A stretch of DNA of 64,000 nt from Bacillus marasmi (lineage in GTDB: Bacteria > Bacillota > Bacilli > Bacillales > Cytobacillaceae), in assembly GCF_902168435.1 (NCBI RefSeq), contig NZ_LR656181.1:1-64000 (forward strand). Reading direction: 5' to 3'. This document shows, piece by piece, positions 26,404-35,237 of the stretch. The notes under the pieces are model-generated. The model had not been told where the DNA came from. It did no database searches and worked only from the letters and a program-made list of their open reading frames with translations. The translations under genes were made by a program, and so were the position numbers. How positions within the stretch are numbered: the stretch's first letter is position 1; each line of letters opens with the position of its first letter.

Positions 26404-27933
26404 TCAAGATGAACTTGGTTTGAAGTATTCATTAAAATCTTTCTTCAAGTCGGTTCCTTCGCTCTTTAATAGCTCTTTTGCTAAATAATAGCCACTAGCC
26501 ATTACACCCGCCACACCAAAACCTGGGAACACCCATTGACCAACCAAAAATAAATCTTTTATATCTGTCCTTTGTTTCATATATTTGCCAAAATCCTTTT
26601 CCTCTACCGCCCAGCCCATAAAGGAACCGTGCTCGCTATATGTATATCGCTCGTAAGTGATTGGAGTTGATAACTCATGGAACACAACCGCTTTCGAAAA
26701 TTCATCTCCCAAGTGTTTAGTAATACGGTTTAGTATTGTCCCCTCTACCCTTAACTTTAATGTCCGATACGCATCACCACGACCATCACCTCCTGAAGTT
26801 TTCCAATAATCTTCATAGGCATAAGTCAGTGGAATCAGTGCTACAAGTGGACGGTATTTATCCCCTTCGCGCTTCGGATAAATATTAATAACAATTGGTG
26901 CTGAATCTGCTGTAAATTCCTGTGGTCTCTTGCGATAATCCTCGCTACCAGCAATACTAATACATTCTACGTTTCCAATATCATAAGTATCATCAAGAGC
27001 TATAAACAAAGCACAAATAGAAGGGAATATCTCCTTATCGGCTATCCTAGTCACCATTTTTCCGACATATTTTTCGTCACCCTTAATCCATCGGTAAGTA
27101 TATTGTGGAGAAACGCCACTTATCACCTTTCCACGATATTCATCACCAGCTTTAGTCCTTACACCATATGCATGCCCATCCCTAACAAGAATTTCTGTTA
27201 CCTCTGAATTTAATTTAAGCACACCGCCCATATGTTTAAGACTTATGACTGCTGCATTTGGAATGGCCTGCATACCTGCCTTCGGATATTCATTATTACT
27301 AAACACTCCCCACTGATATGCAAAAGCCATAAATACCATAGGGTACGGACAATAGGAATAAATCGTTGATTTTAGTCCTTCCGAATTTGTAAATTGATCA
27401 AGTACCTTCTTTACGTCCTTATTTCCGTATTTCATAAACATCGGTTTTTGTTTCCTGGACTTCATACCGAATTTAATTAATTGAAACAAGTTCATATCAT
27501 AAGGAGGCTCAGGTGCTTCTGTACCGGAGAACATCTCCGTATTGATGGTTTCCATTACATTAAAAAGCTTGTCAATATCAGCTGCAAATTCAGGAAATTC
27601 TCGTTTAAAATCATCCATTACTTTTCCATGTCTAAATACATGCTTTTTCCCATCAATGAAGCAATACATATCTCCCCTACATGGAACAGTTTCAATCTGA
27701 GGCGCACCCCAAAACTCCAAAAACTGCGGGATTGCTTGTTTTTCCTTCAATTCATATAAACCATGAATTCCCAAATCGAAATGAACGCCTTGTCTCGCAA
27801 AAGAGGTGACTAAACCTCCTGGAATATTGTGCTTCTCTAATACTAAAACCTTTTTATTGTACTTTGCTAAAAAATTAGCTACGCTTAAGCCTCCCATTCC
27901 AGCTCCAATAACAATGAAATCATACTTTTGCAT
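26404..27933 (-). CDS. CrtI/retinol-saturase-like FAD oxidoreductase
   Basis: A 509-residue flavoprotein. The N-terminal dinucleotide motif is DFIVIGAGMGGLSVANFLAKYNKKVLVLEKHNIPGG and the C-terminal FAD motif DLFLVGQWVFPGFGVAGVMASGYYLAKELL. This is the phytoene desaturase/13,14-retinol reductase superfamily. No carotenoid genes lie nearby, so the substrate is open; an isoprenoid or fatty-acid-derived polyene is the usual guess. ATG at 27933 follows GTGGTGG; upstream GTG codons in frame are probably part of the ribosome site. Confidence 0.85.
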   Translation of the reverse strand: MQKYDFIVIGAGMGGLSVANFLAKYNKKVLVLEKHNIPGGLVTSFARQGVHFDLGIHGLYELKEKQAIPQFLEFWGAPQIETVPCRGDMYCFIDGKKHVFRHGKVMDDFKREFPEFAADIDKLFNVMETINTEMFSGTEAPEPPYDMNLFQLIKFGMKSRKQKPMFMKYGNKDVKKVLDQFTNSEGLKSTIYSYCPYPMVFMAFAYQWGVFSNNEYPKAGMQAIPNAAVISLKHMGGVLKLNSEVTEILVRDGHAYGVRTKAGDEYRGKVISGVSPQYTYRWIKGDEKYVGKMVTRIADKEIFPSICALFIALDDTYDIGNVECISIAGSEDYRKRPQEFTADSAPIVINIYPKREGDKYRPLVALIPLTYAYEDYWKTSGGDGRGDAYRTLKLRVEGTILNRITKHLGDEFSKAVVFHELSTPITYERYTYSEHGSFMGWAVEEKDFGKYMKQRTDIKDLFLVGQWVFPGFGVAGVMASGYYLAKELLKSEGTDLKKDFNEYFKPSSS

Positions 27934-28110
27934 CGTATCCACCACACTTTATTTATTTTTCAAACAACCTCTGCTTGAATCTCGAGTGTGAATATTCAAT
28001 GTTTTAAGAAATGAATTAATCTAAAAATTGTATGTATATTAATAATTTTACAACAAATCACGAAATTGATTGTGTCCTACATTTGAACAATCCGAGGAAC
28101 ATCTTATAAT

Positions 28111-28134
28111 AAAAAAAGCCGTCATTTGACGGCC
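28111..28134 (-). terminator. Intrinsic terminator after the CBO0543 gene
   Basis: On the minus strand GCCGTCA and TGACGGC form a short stem followed by seven T, 24 nt after the stop codon at 28157. Confidence 0.8.
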
Positions 28135-28156
28135 TTATACTGTAAATTATCATAAT

Positions 28157-28666
28157 TCAAGCTCTTTCATCTGCATTACATATTTTCAGTTCTAATTTAA
28201 TTACCCATTTATAAAAACCAACAAGAATAAGTATCAAAACGGGAACAATGATTAAGTCATACCACAACTTCCACCAACCAAAATGGAAAAATCCCCAAGG
28301 TTCAGGTAGTATAGTGACCCATTCATAAAAAACAACAACTAATGTCCAACAAAGAATGTAAATCGTTTGTTTAAATAAATTTGTTTTAAAAGGAAACCAA
28401 CTTATAACCATTACATTTACAGGTGGAATTAAAAATAAATGTGCAGGGAGTCCATGCCAATCTACTCCTTTATCAAAATACCAATATCCATGGTACTTAA
28501 ATTCAATAATAACATCAAAGATGATTTGAATCGTTATTGTAAATAACCAAATATGAACAATCCGATTCATGGTTTTTATTTTATTCATTTTCAGAGCTAT
28601 ATAATTAAATAAGAAAATCGAAATATATAATATCATAATAATAATAAAATAGCCATAATTTGCCAT
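28157..28666 (-). CDS. CBO0543-family membrane protein
   Basis: A 169-residue protein with five membrane segments. The conserved phrases FDVIIEFKYHGYWYFDKGVDWHGLPAHLFLIPPVNVMVISWFPF and LPEPWGFFHFGWWKLWYD identify the CBO0543 family, whose role is unknown. The ribosome site is weak (ATGATAGTATATGAATG), so the start is uncertain by a few codons. A frameshifted, more distant member is at 6377-6926. It lies downstream of the YolD/WYL pair on the same strand. Confidence 0.82.
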   Translation of the reverse strand: MANYGYFIIIMILYISIFLFNYIALKMNKIKTMNRIVHIWLFTITIQIIFDVIIEFKYHGYWYFDKGVDWHGLPAHLFLIPPVNVMVISWFPFKTNLFKQTIYILCWTLVVVFYEWVTILPEPWGFFHFGWWKLWYDLIIVPVLILILVGFYKWVIKLELKICNADERA

Positions 28667-28709
28667 TCATATACTATCATGAATTATAAGTAATTATTAT
28701 AGTTCATCC

Positions 28710-29045
28710 TTACTTTTCTACTTTAACCTTCAATATTTCCTTGAATTTTATTACTGTCAACTCGCCATTAAACGCCTTTAAGCTAATTTCTTTCGTAATT
28801 TGATCAAGTCGTTGAACAAATCCGTGTTTATTTTCAATAAAACCATCAACGTAAACTTCTATATCAACATGTAACTTATAATCAATCGCATAGCGTAAAC
28901 TCTCCTCAAATTCTTGCAGCTGATATTCATCTAAAATAGGCATTGCTATTCTTTGATCTTCAAGCCAAATATTCTTTAACTCACCCGTATGTTCCGGCAT
29001 AAAAAAACCGTGCCATTTTTTCAGACCTCTATCTCTAATACTCAT
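28710..29045 (-). CDS. YolD-like protein
   Basis: A 111-residue protein matching YolD: IRDRGLKKWHGFFMPEHTGELKNIW at the N-terminus and YVDGFIENKHGFVQRLDQITKEISLKAF in the middle. YolD proteins usually precede or follow a Y-family DNA polymerase (UvrX/YqjW) and belong to the SOS response. Here no polymerase is adjacent. The start lies three nt after the stop of the WYL gene, with AGGGGGCA as ribosome site, so both are one operon behind an SOS-like box. Confidence 0.87.
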   Translation of the reverse strand: MSIRDRGLKKWHGFFMPEHTGELKNIWLEDQRIAMPILDEYQLQEFEESLRYAIDYKLHVDIEVYVDGFIENKHGFVQRLDQITKEISLKAFNGELTVIKFKEILKVKVEK

Positions 29046-29048
29046 CCA

Positions 29049-29276
29049 TTATGCCCCCTGTTTTCTACTCATCCTAATTGGAGCAATTGATAAAATATTG
29101 CTTTGTTTAAACACTCTCCGTTTATGGCGTAAATAACAATATGCTGTAAATATTTTTTCTGACACATTGATTACTTTTATTTTCCTTTGGGTTATTTCAC
29201 CTTTATTAGAAATATAAATCATTTCAAGCATTTCACCAGATTCAGCAGCTTTTTTCAACAAAGGCAAACAATTCAT
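29049..29276 (-). CDS. Small WYL-type domain protein
   Basis: A 75-residue protein starting at the ATG after AAAGGGGTGAG. It matches a single WYL-like SH3 beta-barrel: EMLEMIYISNKGEITQRKIKVINVSEKIFTAYCYLRHKRRVFKQSNILSI. WYL domains sense ligands or nucleic acids in DNA-damage and defence regulators, but here there is no DNA-binding domain. It is the first gene of the pair with yolD. Confidence 0.75.
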   Translation of the reverse strand: MNCLPLLKKAAESGEMLEMIYISNKGEITQRKIKVINVSEKIFTAYCYLRHKRRVFKQSNILSIAPIRMSRKQGA

Positions 29277-29306
29277 CAAACTCACCCCTTTGTTATATAT
29301 TATATA

Positions 29307-29320
29307 CAAACGTACGTTCT
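29307..29320 (-). promoter_or_regulatory. SOS (LexA) box overlapping the yolD/WYL promoter
   Basis: On the minus strand AGAACGTACGTTTG matches the Bacillus LexA site CGAACNNNNGTTCG at eight of ten defined bases. It lies directly upstream of a TATAAT -10 hexamer and about 30 nt before the WYL start, the usual place for repression. YolD genes are typical SOS members, which supports the call. Confidence 0.65.
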
Positions 29321-29448
29321 GTTACTACAGAAAAATAAAACATATTTTTAATTTAGTGTACTTATAATGAAACTAATCTATATTATTTCCGTATGTTCTT
29401 TATAAAGAAAGATTGATGGGTCCAATAAAGTGAGAGGTGGAGAAAAAA

Positions 29449-30039
29449 ATGGATTTAGTGCAAATAAAGAACGATCTTTCGATTAGGGGGAAAAACGGAA
29501 TTGGCTTTTTATTATCAGGAAGCGTCATTTGGACAATCATTACTGTAATATTTTTTCAAGAAATGGATATTCAAATCAAAAACATCTTGATGTTATTTGC
29601 TACAGGAATCATGTTCCCGTTAGCAATCCTTATTTCAAAAATCATTAAAGCAGAATGGATATTTAAGGATGTCCCGCTTAGCAGCTTAGGCGTGATTTTC
29701 AATGTAGCACAGTTTTTTTATTTTCCAATCATGTTTTATGCCTTTGCAAAAAGTCCTAATGAAATGGTTCTCTTTTTCGCTATCATTACTGGTGCGCATT
29801 TCTTCCCTTATGGCTGGCTTTATAATTGTAAACCATTTTATTTTTTATCTCCGATATTAGCAGTTATGATCGTTATCATCGGCTGGTCCTTAGAGCCGTC
29901 AAAGCTTTGGCTTATCCCGCTGTCACTAGTGATCATGTTACTTCTGTTGATTACAATGCTTTATGTTGATTATATGAAAAAAGCTAAAAGACAATTTAGC
30001 GTGAATAATGAACACGACTCAATGAAGAATCCCTTGTAA
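29449..30039 (+). CDS. DUF7010-type membrane protein
   Basis: A 196-residue protein with six membrane segments. The N-terminus DLVQIKNDLSIRGKNGIGFLLSGSVIW and the segment FATGIMFPLAILISKI fit an uncharacterised Bacillus membrane family (I believe DUF7010). The ATG after AGGTGGAG is preferred to the GTG four codons earlier. It is divergent from the WYL/yolD operon and transcribed alone. Confidence 0.75.
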   Translation: MDLVQIKNDLSIRGKNGIGFLLSGSVIWTIITVIFFQEMDIQIKNILMLFATGIMFPLAILISKIIKAEWIFKDVPLSSLGVIFNVAQFFYFPIMFYAFAKSPNEMVLFFAIITGAHFFPYGWLYNCKPFYFLSPILAVMIVIIGWSLEPSKLWLIPLSLVIMLLLLITMLYVDYMKKAKRQFSVNNEHDSMKNPL

Positions 30040-30189
30040 TTATTCCGGTTCTACCAATTAAAAAAACTTTAAACTAAAAAAATTTTGATTTTTAAATGTA
30101 AGATATTTCTATATAATAGATTTAGTTAGGAGTACTTCAGTATAGCTGCAGTACTCCATTTTTTAGAATAATTGGAGGCGAAACATTCC

Positions 30190-30660
30190 GTGTCTAATGA
30201 TAATGAGAATTTATTTGAAAAAGGAAAGCGTAATGAACCAAAAATGAAAATTGAAAGGAAAGAAGGAGAACCAACTGCTGCATTCAAAGGAGCGTCATGG
30301 GCTGCACTTCTTGTTGGTGTTGCGGCATATTTAATTGGTTTATTTAATGCAACAATGGAGTTGAACGAAAAAGGTTATTACTTTGCGGTTCTAATATTTG
30401 GACTTTATTCATCTGTTTCCTTACAAAAAGCAGTAAGGGATAAAGAAGAAGGTATACCTGTTACAAGTATTTATTTTGGTATTAGTTGGTTTGCACTTAT
30501 TGTATCTATTTCATTAATGGCTATTGGCTTATACAATGCAGGTAGTATCGTTTTAAGTGAAAAAGGTTTCTACGGCATGGCATTTGTTCTAAGTATATTT
30601 GCTGCTATTACAGTTCAAAAGAATATCCGAGATACTCAGAGAGCAAGAGAAAGAGAGTAA
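30190..30660 (+). CDS. YiaA/YiaB-type inner membrane protein
   Basis: About 156 residues with two copies of the two-helix YiaA/B unit: [53 protein letters not shown] and [54 protein letters not shown]. That gives four membrane segments and a charged N-terminal tail. The start is taken as the GTG 11 nt after GGAGG; the TTG six codons upstream overlaps that site. Function unknown; a terminator follows. Confidence 0.85.
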   Translation: MSNDNENLFEKGKRNEPKMKIERKEGEPTAAFKGASWAALLVGVAAYLIGLFNATMELNEKGYYFAVLIFGLYSSVSLQKAVRDKEEGIPVTSIYFGISWFALIVSISLMAIGLYNAGSIVLSEKGFYGMAFVLSIFAAITVQKNIRDTQRARERE

Positions 30661-30671
30661 TCTCCAAACCA

Positions 30672-30700
30672 AAAACGACAGGAAAAGCTCCTGTCGTTTT
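30672..30700 (+). terminator. Intrinsic terminator after the YiaA-like gene
   Basis: AAAACGACAGGA and TCCTGTCGTTTT form a 12-bp stem with a five-base loop, 12 nt past the stop, followed by CATTTATTTATT. Confidence 0.8.
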
Positions 30701-30855
30701 CATTTATTTATTACTTTTATATCACCGTTAACTGGGATTGTAGTGATTGGTCCCACCACTTTTTCTAAAACAATATCACCCGAAAAGGTTGAGACATATA
30801 GTTTTTCTGAATCGATATTCTGCACATGAACATCACCTTTATTATTTATATTCAT
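30700..30855 (-). pseudogene. C-terminal fragment of a DUF4097 (LiaG/adhesin-like) protein
   Basis: The minus strand encodes 51 residues: INNKGDVHVQNIDSEKLYVSTFSGDIVL and then a second, similar turn ending PVNGDIKVINK. The repeating SGDI/NGDI turns are those of the right-handed beta-helix in DUF4097 proteins, normally 250 residues or more with a membrane anchor. The ATG at 30855 has no ribosome site and no upstream extension, so this is a remnant of a lost gene. Confidence 0.6.
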
Positions 30856-30927
30856 GGAATAATAATTTGGTAAATATGGGAAAGTTAATTAATATATGCT
30901 TGTTAATTATTTAGGAAGGATTTGTTT

Positions 30928-31908
30928 ATGATGGTTATGAAAAAATTAACTCCTGCAGAAATTACTAATCTTTGGAATAACTACATTGCAAACACAATGG
31001 GTGTTTGGGTTTCCCGTCATTTTATCGCCAATACACAAGATCCTGCAGTATTAAAAATGCTAAAATTTGCAGAGAATATTGCATTTAAAGAGTCAGAACA
31101 ATCTAAACTATTCCTTGTCGAATCGGGACAACCTCTTCCACAACCTTTTGATGAACATGATATTAAAATTAATGCAGTACCACTTTTTACAGATAACTAT
31201 GTGATTCTACTGAAATATGGCTTAACCCAAGCTGCAATGACAGTCCATGCGCTCTCAATTAATACTTCGTCCCGCAGCGATATTCGTATGTTTTTCCAAA
31301 CATGCCTAGAAGATTCATCAAATCTTCTAAACCAATGTGTAGATTTAATACAATTCAAGGGATTACATCACCCTGAGATTCATATTCCTATCCCGGATAA
31401 AATTGAGAAAGTTGAAGAACAAAACTTTCTGACTGGTATTTTTTCTGACACAAGGCCAATTAATGCCCTTGAAATTGGTCAATTAGTCTATAATTATCAT
31501 GCTACTGAAGTACATAAAGAGTTTATAAAAGGAGCAGCACAGGTCAGCAGCTCAAAAGATCTGCAAGAAAACTATCAACGTGGCACTAAAATTTTTGAAA
31601 AACAGCTTGAGGTTTTCCAGTTAGTTCTTTCACAAAATGGCCTGCCCAAGCTTCCAACTTGGGAAACAGAAATACTAGATACAACAGAATCACCTTTTTC
31701 TGAACGTTTGATGTTTTTTAAACACGCTGCTTTAACATCGCAAACCGCGGCTCGTTATGGTGCTACTTTATCAAGTACAACAAGAAAGGATTTAGGCTCC
31801 CATTTTATGCGTTTTTTAGGTGAAACGCTTAAGTATGGTGAAGATGTTGCAAATCTAATGATAAAAAACAAATTCTTAGATCAATTACCGATTGCAAAAG
31901 GTGAGTAA
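30928..31908 (+). CDS. DUF3231 protein (tandem ferritin-like repeats)
   Basis: About 326 residues made of two homologous halves of roughly 160: LTPAEITNLWNNYIANTMGVWVSRHFIANTQDP with LKYGLTQAAMTVHALSINTSSRSDIRMFF in the first, and LNALEIGQLVYNYHATEVHKEF-like with FFKHAALTSQTAARYGATLSSTTRKDLGSHFMRF in the second. This is DUF3231, all-helical and distantly related to ferritin-like spore coat protein CotF. It is common in spore formers and its role is unknown. AGGAAGG precedes the ATG; a terminator follows. Confidence 0.87.
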   Translation: MMVMKKLTPAEITNLWNNYIANTMGVWVSRHFIANTQDPAVLKMLKFAENIAFKESEQSKLFLVESGQPLPQPFDEHDIKINAVPLFTDNYVILLKYGLTQAAMTVHALSINTSSRSDIRMFFQTCLEDSSNLLNQCVDLIQFKGLHHPEIHIPIPDKIEKVEEQNFLTGIFSDTRPINALEIGQLVYNYHATEVHKEFIKGAAQVSSSKDLQENYQRGTKIFEKQLEVFQLVLSQNGLPKLPTWETEILDTTESPFSERLMFFKHAALTSQTAARYGATLSSTTRKDLGSHFMRFLGETLKYGEDVANLMIKNKFLDQLPIAKGE

Positions 31909-31925
31909 CTTACAGGTCTTATCAC

Positions 31926-31955
31926 AAAAAACAGCTAATTAATAGCTGTTTTTTT
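31926..31955 (+). terminator. Intrinsic terminator after the DUF3231 gene
   Basis: AAAACAGCTA pairs with TAGCTGTTTT, followed by TTTTG, 18 nt after the stop. Confidence 0.8.
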
Positions 31956-32005
31956 GTTTGTCTGGCAGCATCCTACACTCTCACAGGGTGAGAGCCCCCA
32001 GCGTT

Positions 32006-32473
32006 TCAACAATGATCCATCAAGTTTTTCTCAAAACAGTTAACTACTTTACCTTCCCATGTACTTTCACCATAATATTCAAACCCTAGTGACTTCCAAA
32101 ACGCTTGAGCTTTCAAATTTTTTTGTAATACGCCAATACGAACATTATCGTAGTTTTCTTGTTTTAATTTTTCTTCAAATGCAGCGTAAGCCATTTTTCC
32201 ATATCCTAAAGAATGATAATCTTTATGGATCATAAGTAAACCTAACCATGGGTGATTGTCATTAGGATTATTTGCTAGAAAATCAATTAATCCAATATAC
32301 TCGTTTTTATACAATATTAGAAAACTCTCAGTATTTGGGTTTAGAAATTCCTTGCGTACTTCTTCAATTGACCTAATTGGATGACCGTTTTCTAATATAT
32401 TATACCTTCTATTTGAATTAACAATTTCCAATGCTAACTCTATCAATAATTCTGTAACAGGTTCAAAAATCAT
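32006..32473 (-). CDS. GNAT family N-acetyltransferase
   Basis: A 155-residue single-domain GNAT enzyme. The acetyl-CoA binding region is LLMIHKDYHSLGYGKMAYAAFEEKLKQ (motif A with the pattern GYGK), followed by VRIGVLQKNLKAQAFWKSLGFEYYGES (motif B). The acceptor cannot be predicted. It is monocistronic and divergent from the secreted-protein/ApbE cluster. Confidence 0.88.
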   Translation of the reverse strand: MIFEPVTELLIELALEIVNSNRRYNILENGHPIRSIEEVRKEFLNPNTESFLILYKNEYIGLIDFLANNPNDNHPWLGLLMIHKDYHSLGYGKMAYAAFEEKLKQENYDNVRIGVLQKNLKAQAFWKSLGFEYYGESTWEGKVVNCFEKNLMDHC

Positions 32474-32651
32474 GCAACTAACCTCCTAACATAACTATAC
32501 CCTACACTTTACTTTTATTCCCTGCAAACAATACCTCTATGAATAATCCCCAAACATGAAAAATCTCTAAAAAGACTTGTTTTCCTTATCTTTCTTTCAT
32601 TTTTTTTTCAGAAAACGTGATTATGATGGTTCTTATAAGGAGGCGATTAAG

Positions 32652-33326
32652 TTGAAAAAAACAAAATTATTAAGGTGGAGCTTACCGATTTTTATGATTT
32701 TCTTCATTTTTCAATCAGTCATTATTGTGAAAGCTGATGATGATGACGATGACAATCGTGATTATAAGGAGCATGAACGGTACGAAAGGTATGAAGGCGA
32801 CGAAAATGATCATGATGAATGGGAAGAAGAAGAACATGGTGAAGAGTACGAGGAGTATGATTCAGAGGAAGATGGTAATCGCTCTGTTAATCAAGAGAAT
32901 CAGACTCAACCATCATATTGGAATATTTGGACTAGAGATACTAATTCTTCAAGTACAGAAAATCTTCCATTTAATGAAGCTAAAGAAATTGCAGTAGAAT
33001 TGAACGGTAAAACTGAGTATCTTTATGTGTTTCCCTTCAACGGTCAAATGCTTGTATCAGGCGAAAAAATGGCACAACTACTTAATTTAGAGCACAAATT
33101 TTACAAACAAAGCAGAATTCTTGTCGTTTCAAAAGGAAAGGAAGAACTAGTTGTTCGTGCCGGTTCCAATGCTGCTTATGAGAATATGATAAAAACACCA
33201 ATGCCTACGAACGCTCTTTATTTCGAGAAATCAACATACTTACCAATTTCAGTAATCGCAAATGCTTTTGGTTATCGAGTGAATTGGAATGCGGAGAATG
33301 AAACCATTGTCCTAGAGAAAATTTAA
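32652..33326 (+). CDS. Secreted acidic protein with copper-amine-oxidase-type stalk domain
   Basis: About 224 residues from a TTG start eight nt after AGGAGG. A signal peptide or anchor (residues 6-26, cut near VKA) is followed by an acidic low-complexity segment (about 28-75) made of D, E, H, Y and R. The C-terminal 100 residues form a copper amine oxidase N-terminal-like domain: IAVELNGKTEYLYVFPFNGQMLVSGEKMAQLLN and TYLPISVIANAFGYRVNWNAENETIVLEK. Such domains are surface modules. The acidic, His-containing stretch may bind cations. It heads a cluster with ApbE and a ferric-reductase-like protein. Confidence 0.8.
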   Translation: MKKTKLLRWSLPIFMIFFIFQSVIIVKADDDDDDNRDYKEHERYERYEGDENDHDEWEEEEHGEEYEEYDSEEDGNRSVNQENQTQPSYWNIWTRDTNSSSTENLPFNEAKEIAVELNGKTEYLYVFPFNGQMLVSGEKMAQLLNLEHKFYKQSRILVVSKGKEELVVRAGSNAAYENMIKTPMPTNALYFEKSTYLPISVIANAFGYRVNWNAENETIVLEKI

Positions 33327-33341
33327 TAGAGGTGATTGTAT

Positions 33342-33596
33342 ATGAAAGTAAACAATAAAGCAAAATGGATTGTCGGCATCACAGGAGCAGCATTTTCTGC
33401 TTTCGTGATTGGCCAATTAAATGATAATCCTAATCCAGTAGCTCAAACAAGCTCAACTGTTACTTCAGTAGAAATCAATGATTCAATGAGTAAGCGAGAA
33501 AAAGAACTTGTCAAACTAGATTGGAACAATTTTTCTATTCAAGAAAATGATTACCAAGGTGGAAATGAACGTGATCGTACGACAAGAAGAACGTAA
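33342..33596 (+). CDS. Small membrane-anchored protein in the ApbE cluster
   Basis: An 84-residue protein with one membrane segment (about 10-27, IVGITGAAFSAFVIGQL) and a polar tail that ends in charged residues (NERDRTTRRT). I do not recognise a family. ATG at 33342 follows GAGGTGATTGTAT. Its end overlaps the ApbE start by about 32 nt, so the two are translated together. No flavinylation-type sequence is evident in its tail. Confidence 0.7.
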   Translation: MKVNNKAKWIVGITGAAFSAFVIGQLNDNPNPVAQTSSTVTSVEINDSMSKREKELVKLDWNNFSIQENDYQGGNERDRTTRRT

Positions 33597-34512
33597 TGAC
33601 AGCAGACTTGAATCAGTGCAATTAAATATGATGAATACTTCTTTTTACATTGCGGTTTCGGATGATTACCAAACTGAATGGAAAAGCCCAATCATATCCT
33701 ATCTTCAATATATTGAACGGGAATTCTCTAGATTTCGACCTAATAATGAATTAATGCGATTAAATGAAGCAAAACCAGCTACGACTATCAAAGTATCACC
33801 TATTCTTTTTGATCTTTTACAAAAAGCAGAAGCATATCGGCTGCAAACGGACGGACGATTTTCACCTTATATGCTAACTCAAATGGAGGCCCATGGATAT
33901 AATCAATCATTCCCCTTTAAGGTCGCAAATAGTGAGGCAGGGATTGTCCATCATCAAATGGTATCCCAGCCTCTGACTTTTCTAGATGGTTGTAGATTAA
34001 TCAAAAATACTGAACAAAAAATTGACCTTGGTGGGATTGCCAAGGGCTATGCAGTGGAAGCTATCGCGAAATGGTTGCAAAAACATACTAAAAGCAATTA
34101 CGGAATTGTTGACGGTGGCGGTGATATGTCGATGTGGTCAAATGGAGATAAAACCTGGACTATCGGAGTGATGGATCCTTTCAACGAAGAGGAAGAAATC
34201 GGGTCCTTTTCCATCCGTAACGGAGGAATCGCGACTTCAAATATTATTTATAGAAGTTGGTTACAAGGACAATGTAAAAAACATCATATTCTAGATGGGA
34301 GAACCGGTATGCCGGTAATCTCAGAAATCGTCCAGGCAACGATTGTGACCGAACACTGTCTGGATGCTGAAATCAGTGCAAAAATATGTTTTATGGACGA
34401 TTTATTATCTGTAAAACCCATTCTTTCTAAGATCAGTCCAAAATTTAATTATGTACTTGTAAATTCCAGAGGAAAAATCGAGATGGGAGGGAGCGAAAAT
34501 CATGAACAGTGA
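33565..34512 (+). CDS. apbE: FAD:protein FMN transferase (ApbE family)
   Basis: About 315 residues. ApbE motifs are present: SRFRPNNELMRLNEA, then DLGGIAKGYAVEAIAKWLQ, GIVDGGGDMSMW, HHILDGRTGMPV and IVTEHCLDAEISAKICF. ApbE attaches FMN to a threonine of acceptor proteins on the outer side of the membrane. The last motif has serine where the metal-binding threonine usually stands. No signal peptide or lipobox is visible, which is odd for this family. The start is ambiguous (ATG 33547 or 33565). The next gene overlaps by 11 nt. Confidence 0.85.
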   Translation: MNVIVRQEERNDSRLESVQLNMMNTSFYIAVSDDYQTEWKSPIISYLQYIEREFSRFRPNNELMRLNEAKPATTIKVSPILFDLLQKAEAYRLQTDGRFSPYMLTQMEAHGYNQSFPFKVANSEAGIVHHQMVSQPLTFLDGCRLIKNTEQKIDLGGIAKGYAVEAIAKWLQKHTKSNYGIVDGGGDMSMWSNGDKTWTIGVMDPFNEEEEIGSFSIRNGGIATSNIIYRSWLQGQCKKHHILDGRTGMPVISEIVQATIVTEHCLDAEISAKICFMDDLLSVKPILSKISPKFNYVLVNSRGKIEMGGSENHEQ

Positions 34513-35071
34513 TTTCTTTGATTTACTTTCAACCTGGAATTTAATCCGTGTCTCCGGCTTTCTAAGCTATTTTCTGCTTACATTTGCAATCGCAGCAGGT
34601 TTGATGAACCGTTTATTGTGTTTCCAAAAGCAAAAGCCACTTATGATTGAACTTCATAAAGTAAGTGGATGGACCGGATTGCTGACAATAATTTTTCATA
34701 TCTCATTACTGTTAGTGGATGAATATGTTCCCTATTCAATTTTGGATATTGTCATCCCTTTTTCAGCCGATAATGACCCAGTCTTTTCTGGACTCGGCAC
34801 AATATCCTTGTATTTATTTTTAGTAACATTTGCTACATCAGATTTTTTGATGAAAAAACTAGGTCGGACATTATGGAAAAAGATCCATTTTCTTGTTATA
34901 CCAGCATGGATTCTGATGGTCCTGCACGGCATTTTCATTGGGACAGATACTTCTCAAACATGGGCTGCCTTTGTTTATGTTGGATCCATCATCTTGATCA
35001 TGCTACTCCTAACATTTCGCTATTTGGAAAGCCAGCTTGGTTCTACAAAAAGAAAAAATGCAAGTTTTTAA
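34502..35071 (+). CDS. Ferric-reductase-like transmembrane protein
   Basis: A 189-residue protein with five to six membrane segments. Four histidines sit in membrane-helix contexts suited to two b-type haems: IELHKVSGW, IIFHISLL, KKIHFLVIPAW and MVLHGIFIG. It resembles the haem domain of ferric reductases and MsrQ-like proteins, without NAD(P)H or FAD domains. It overlaps ApbE by 11 nt and ends at a terminator. An electron route from the membrane to an FMN-carrying surface protein is the likely job (inference). Confidence 0.8.
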   Translation: MNSDFFDLLSTWNLIRVSGFLSYFLLTFAIAAGLMNRLLCFQKQKPLMIELHKVSGWTGLLTIIFHISLLLVDEYVPYSILDIVIPFSADNDPVFSGLGTISLYLFLVTFATSDFLMKKLGRTLWKKIHFLVIPAWILMVLHGIFIGTDTSQTWAAFVYVGSIILIMLLLTFRYLESQLGSTKRKNASF

Positions 35072-35127
35072 GCTCAAAGCAATATTTCAGTTTCAGAATG
35101 GAAAGATAATTCAGGAGAACTTATACA

Positions 35128-35168
35128 AAAATAGGCGCATCTCTTCTATTCGAGAGATGCGCCTATTT
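35128..35168. terminator. Bidirectional terminator between ApbE cluster and kinase gene
   Basis: ATAGGCGCATCTCT pairs perfectly with AGAGATGCGCCTAT, with A-rich and T-rich flanks. It ends the plus-strand cluster and possibly the convergent kinase transcript. Confidence 0.85.
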
Positions 35169-35237
35169 TATTTTCATATCATCTTCCTAGAGCCTCACGC
35201 TAATTCCTGGATGATCTTAATCAATATAGGTAAAACA

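Noticed and set aside
31974-32000. CTCTCAC/GTGAGAG hairpin beyond the GNAT gene as a terminator
   Set aside because: No T-run on either strand; it could be chance.
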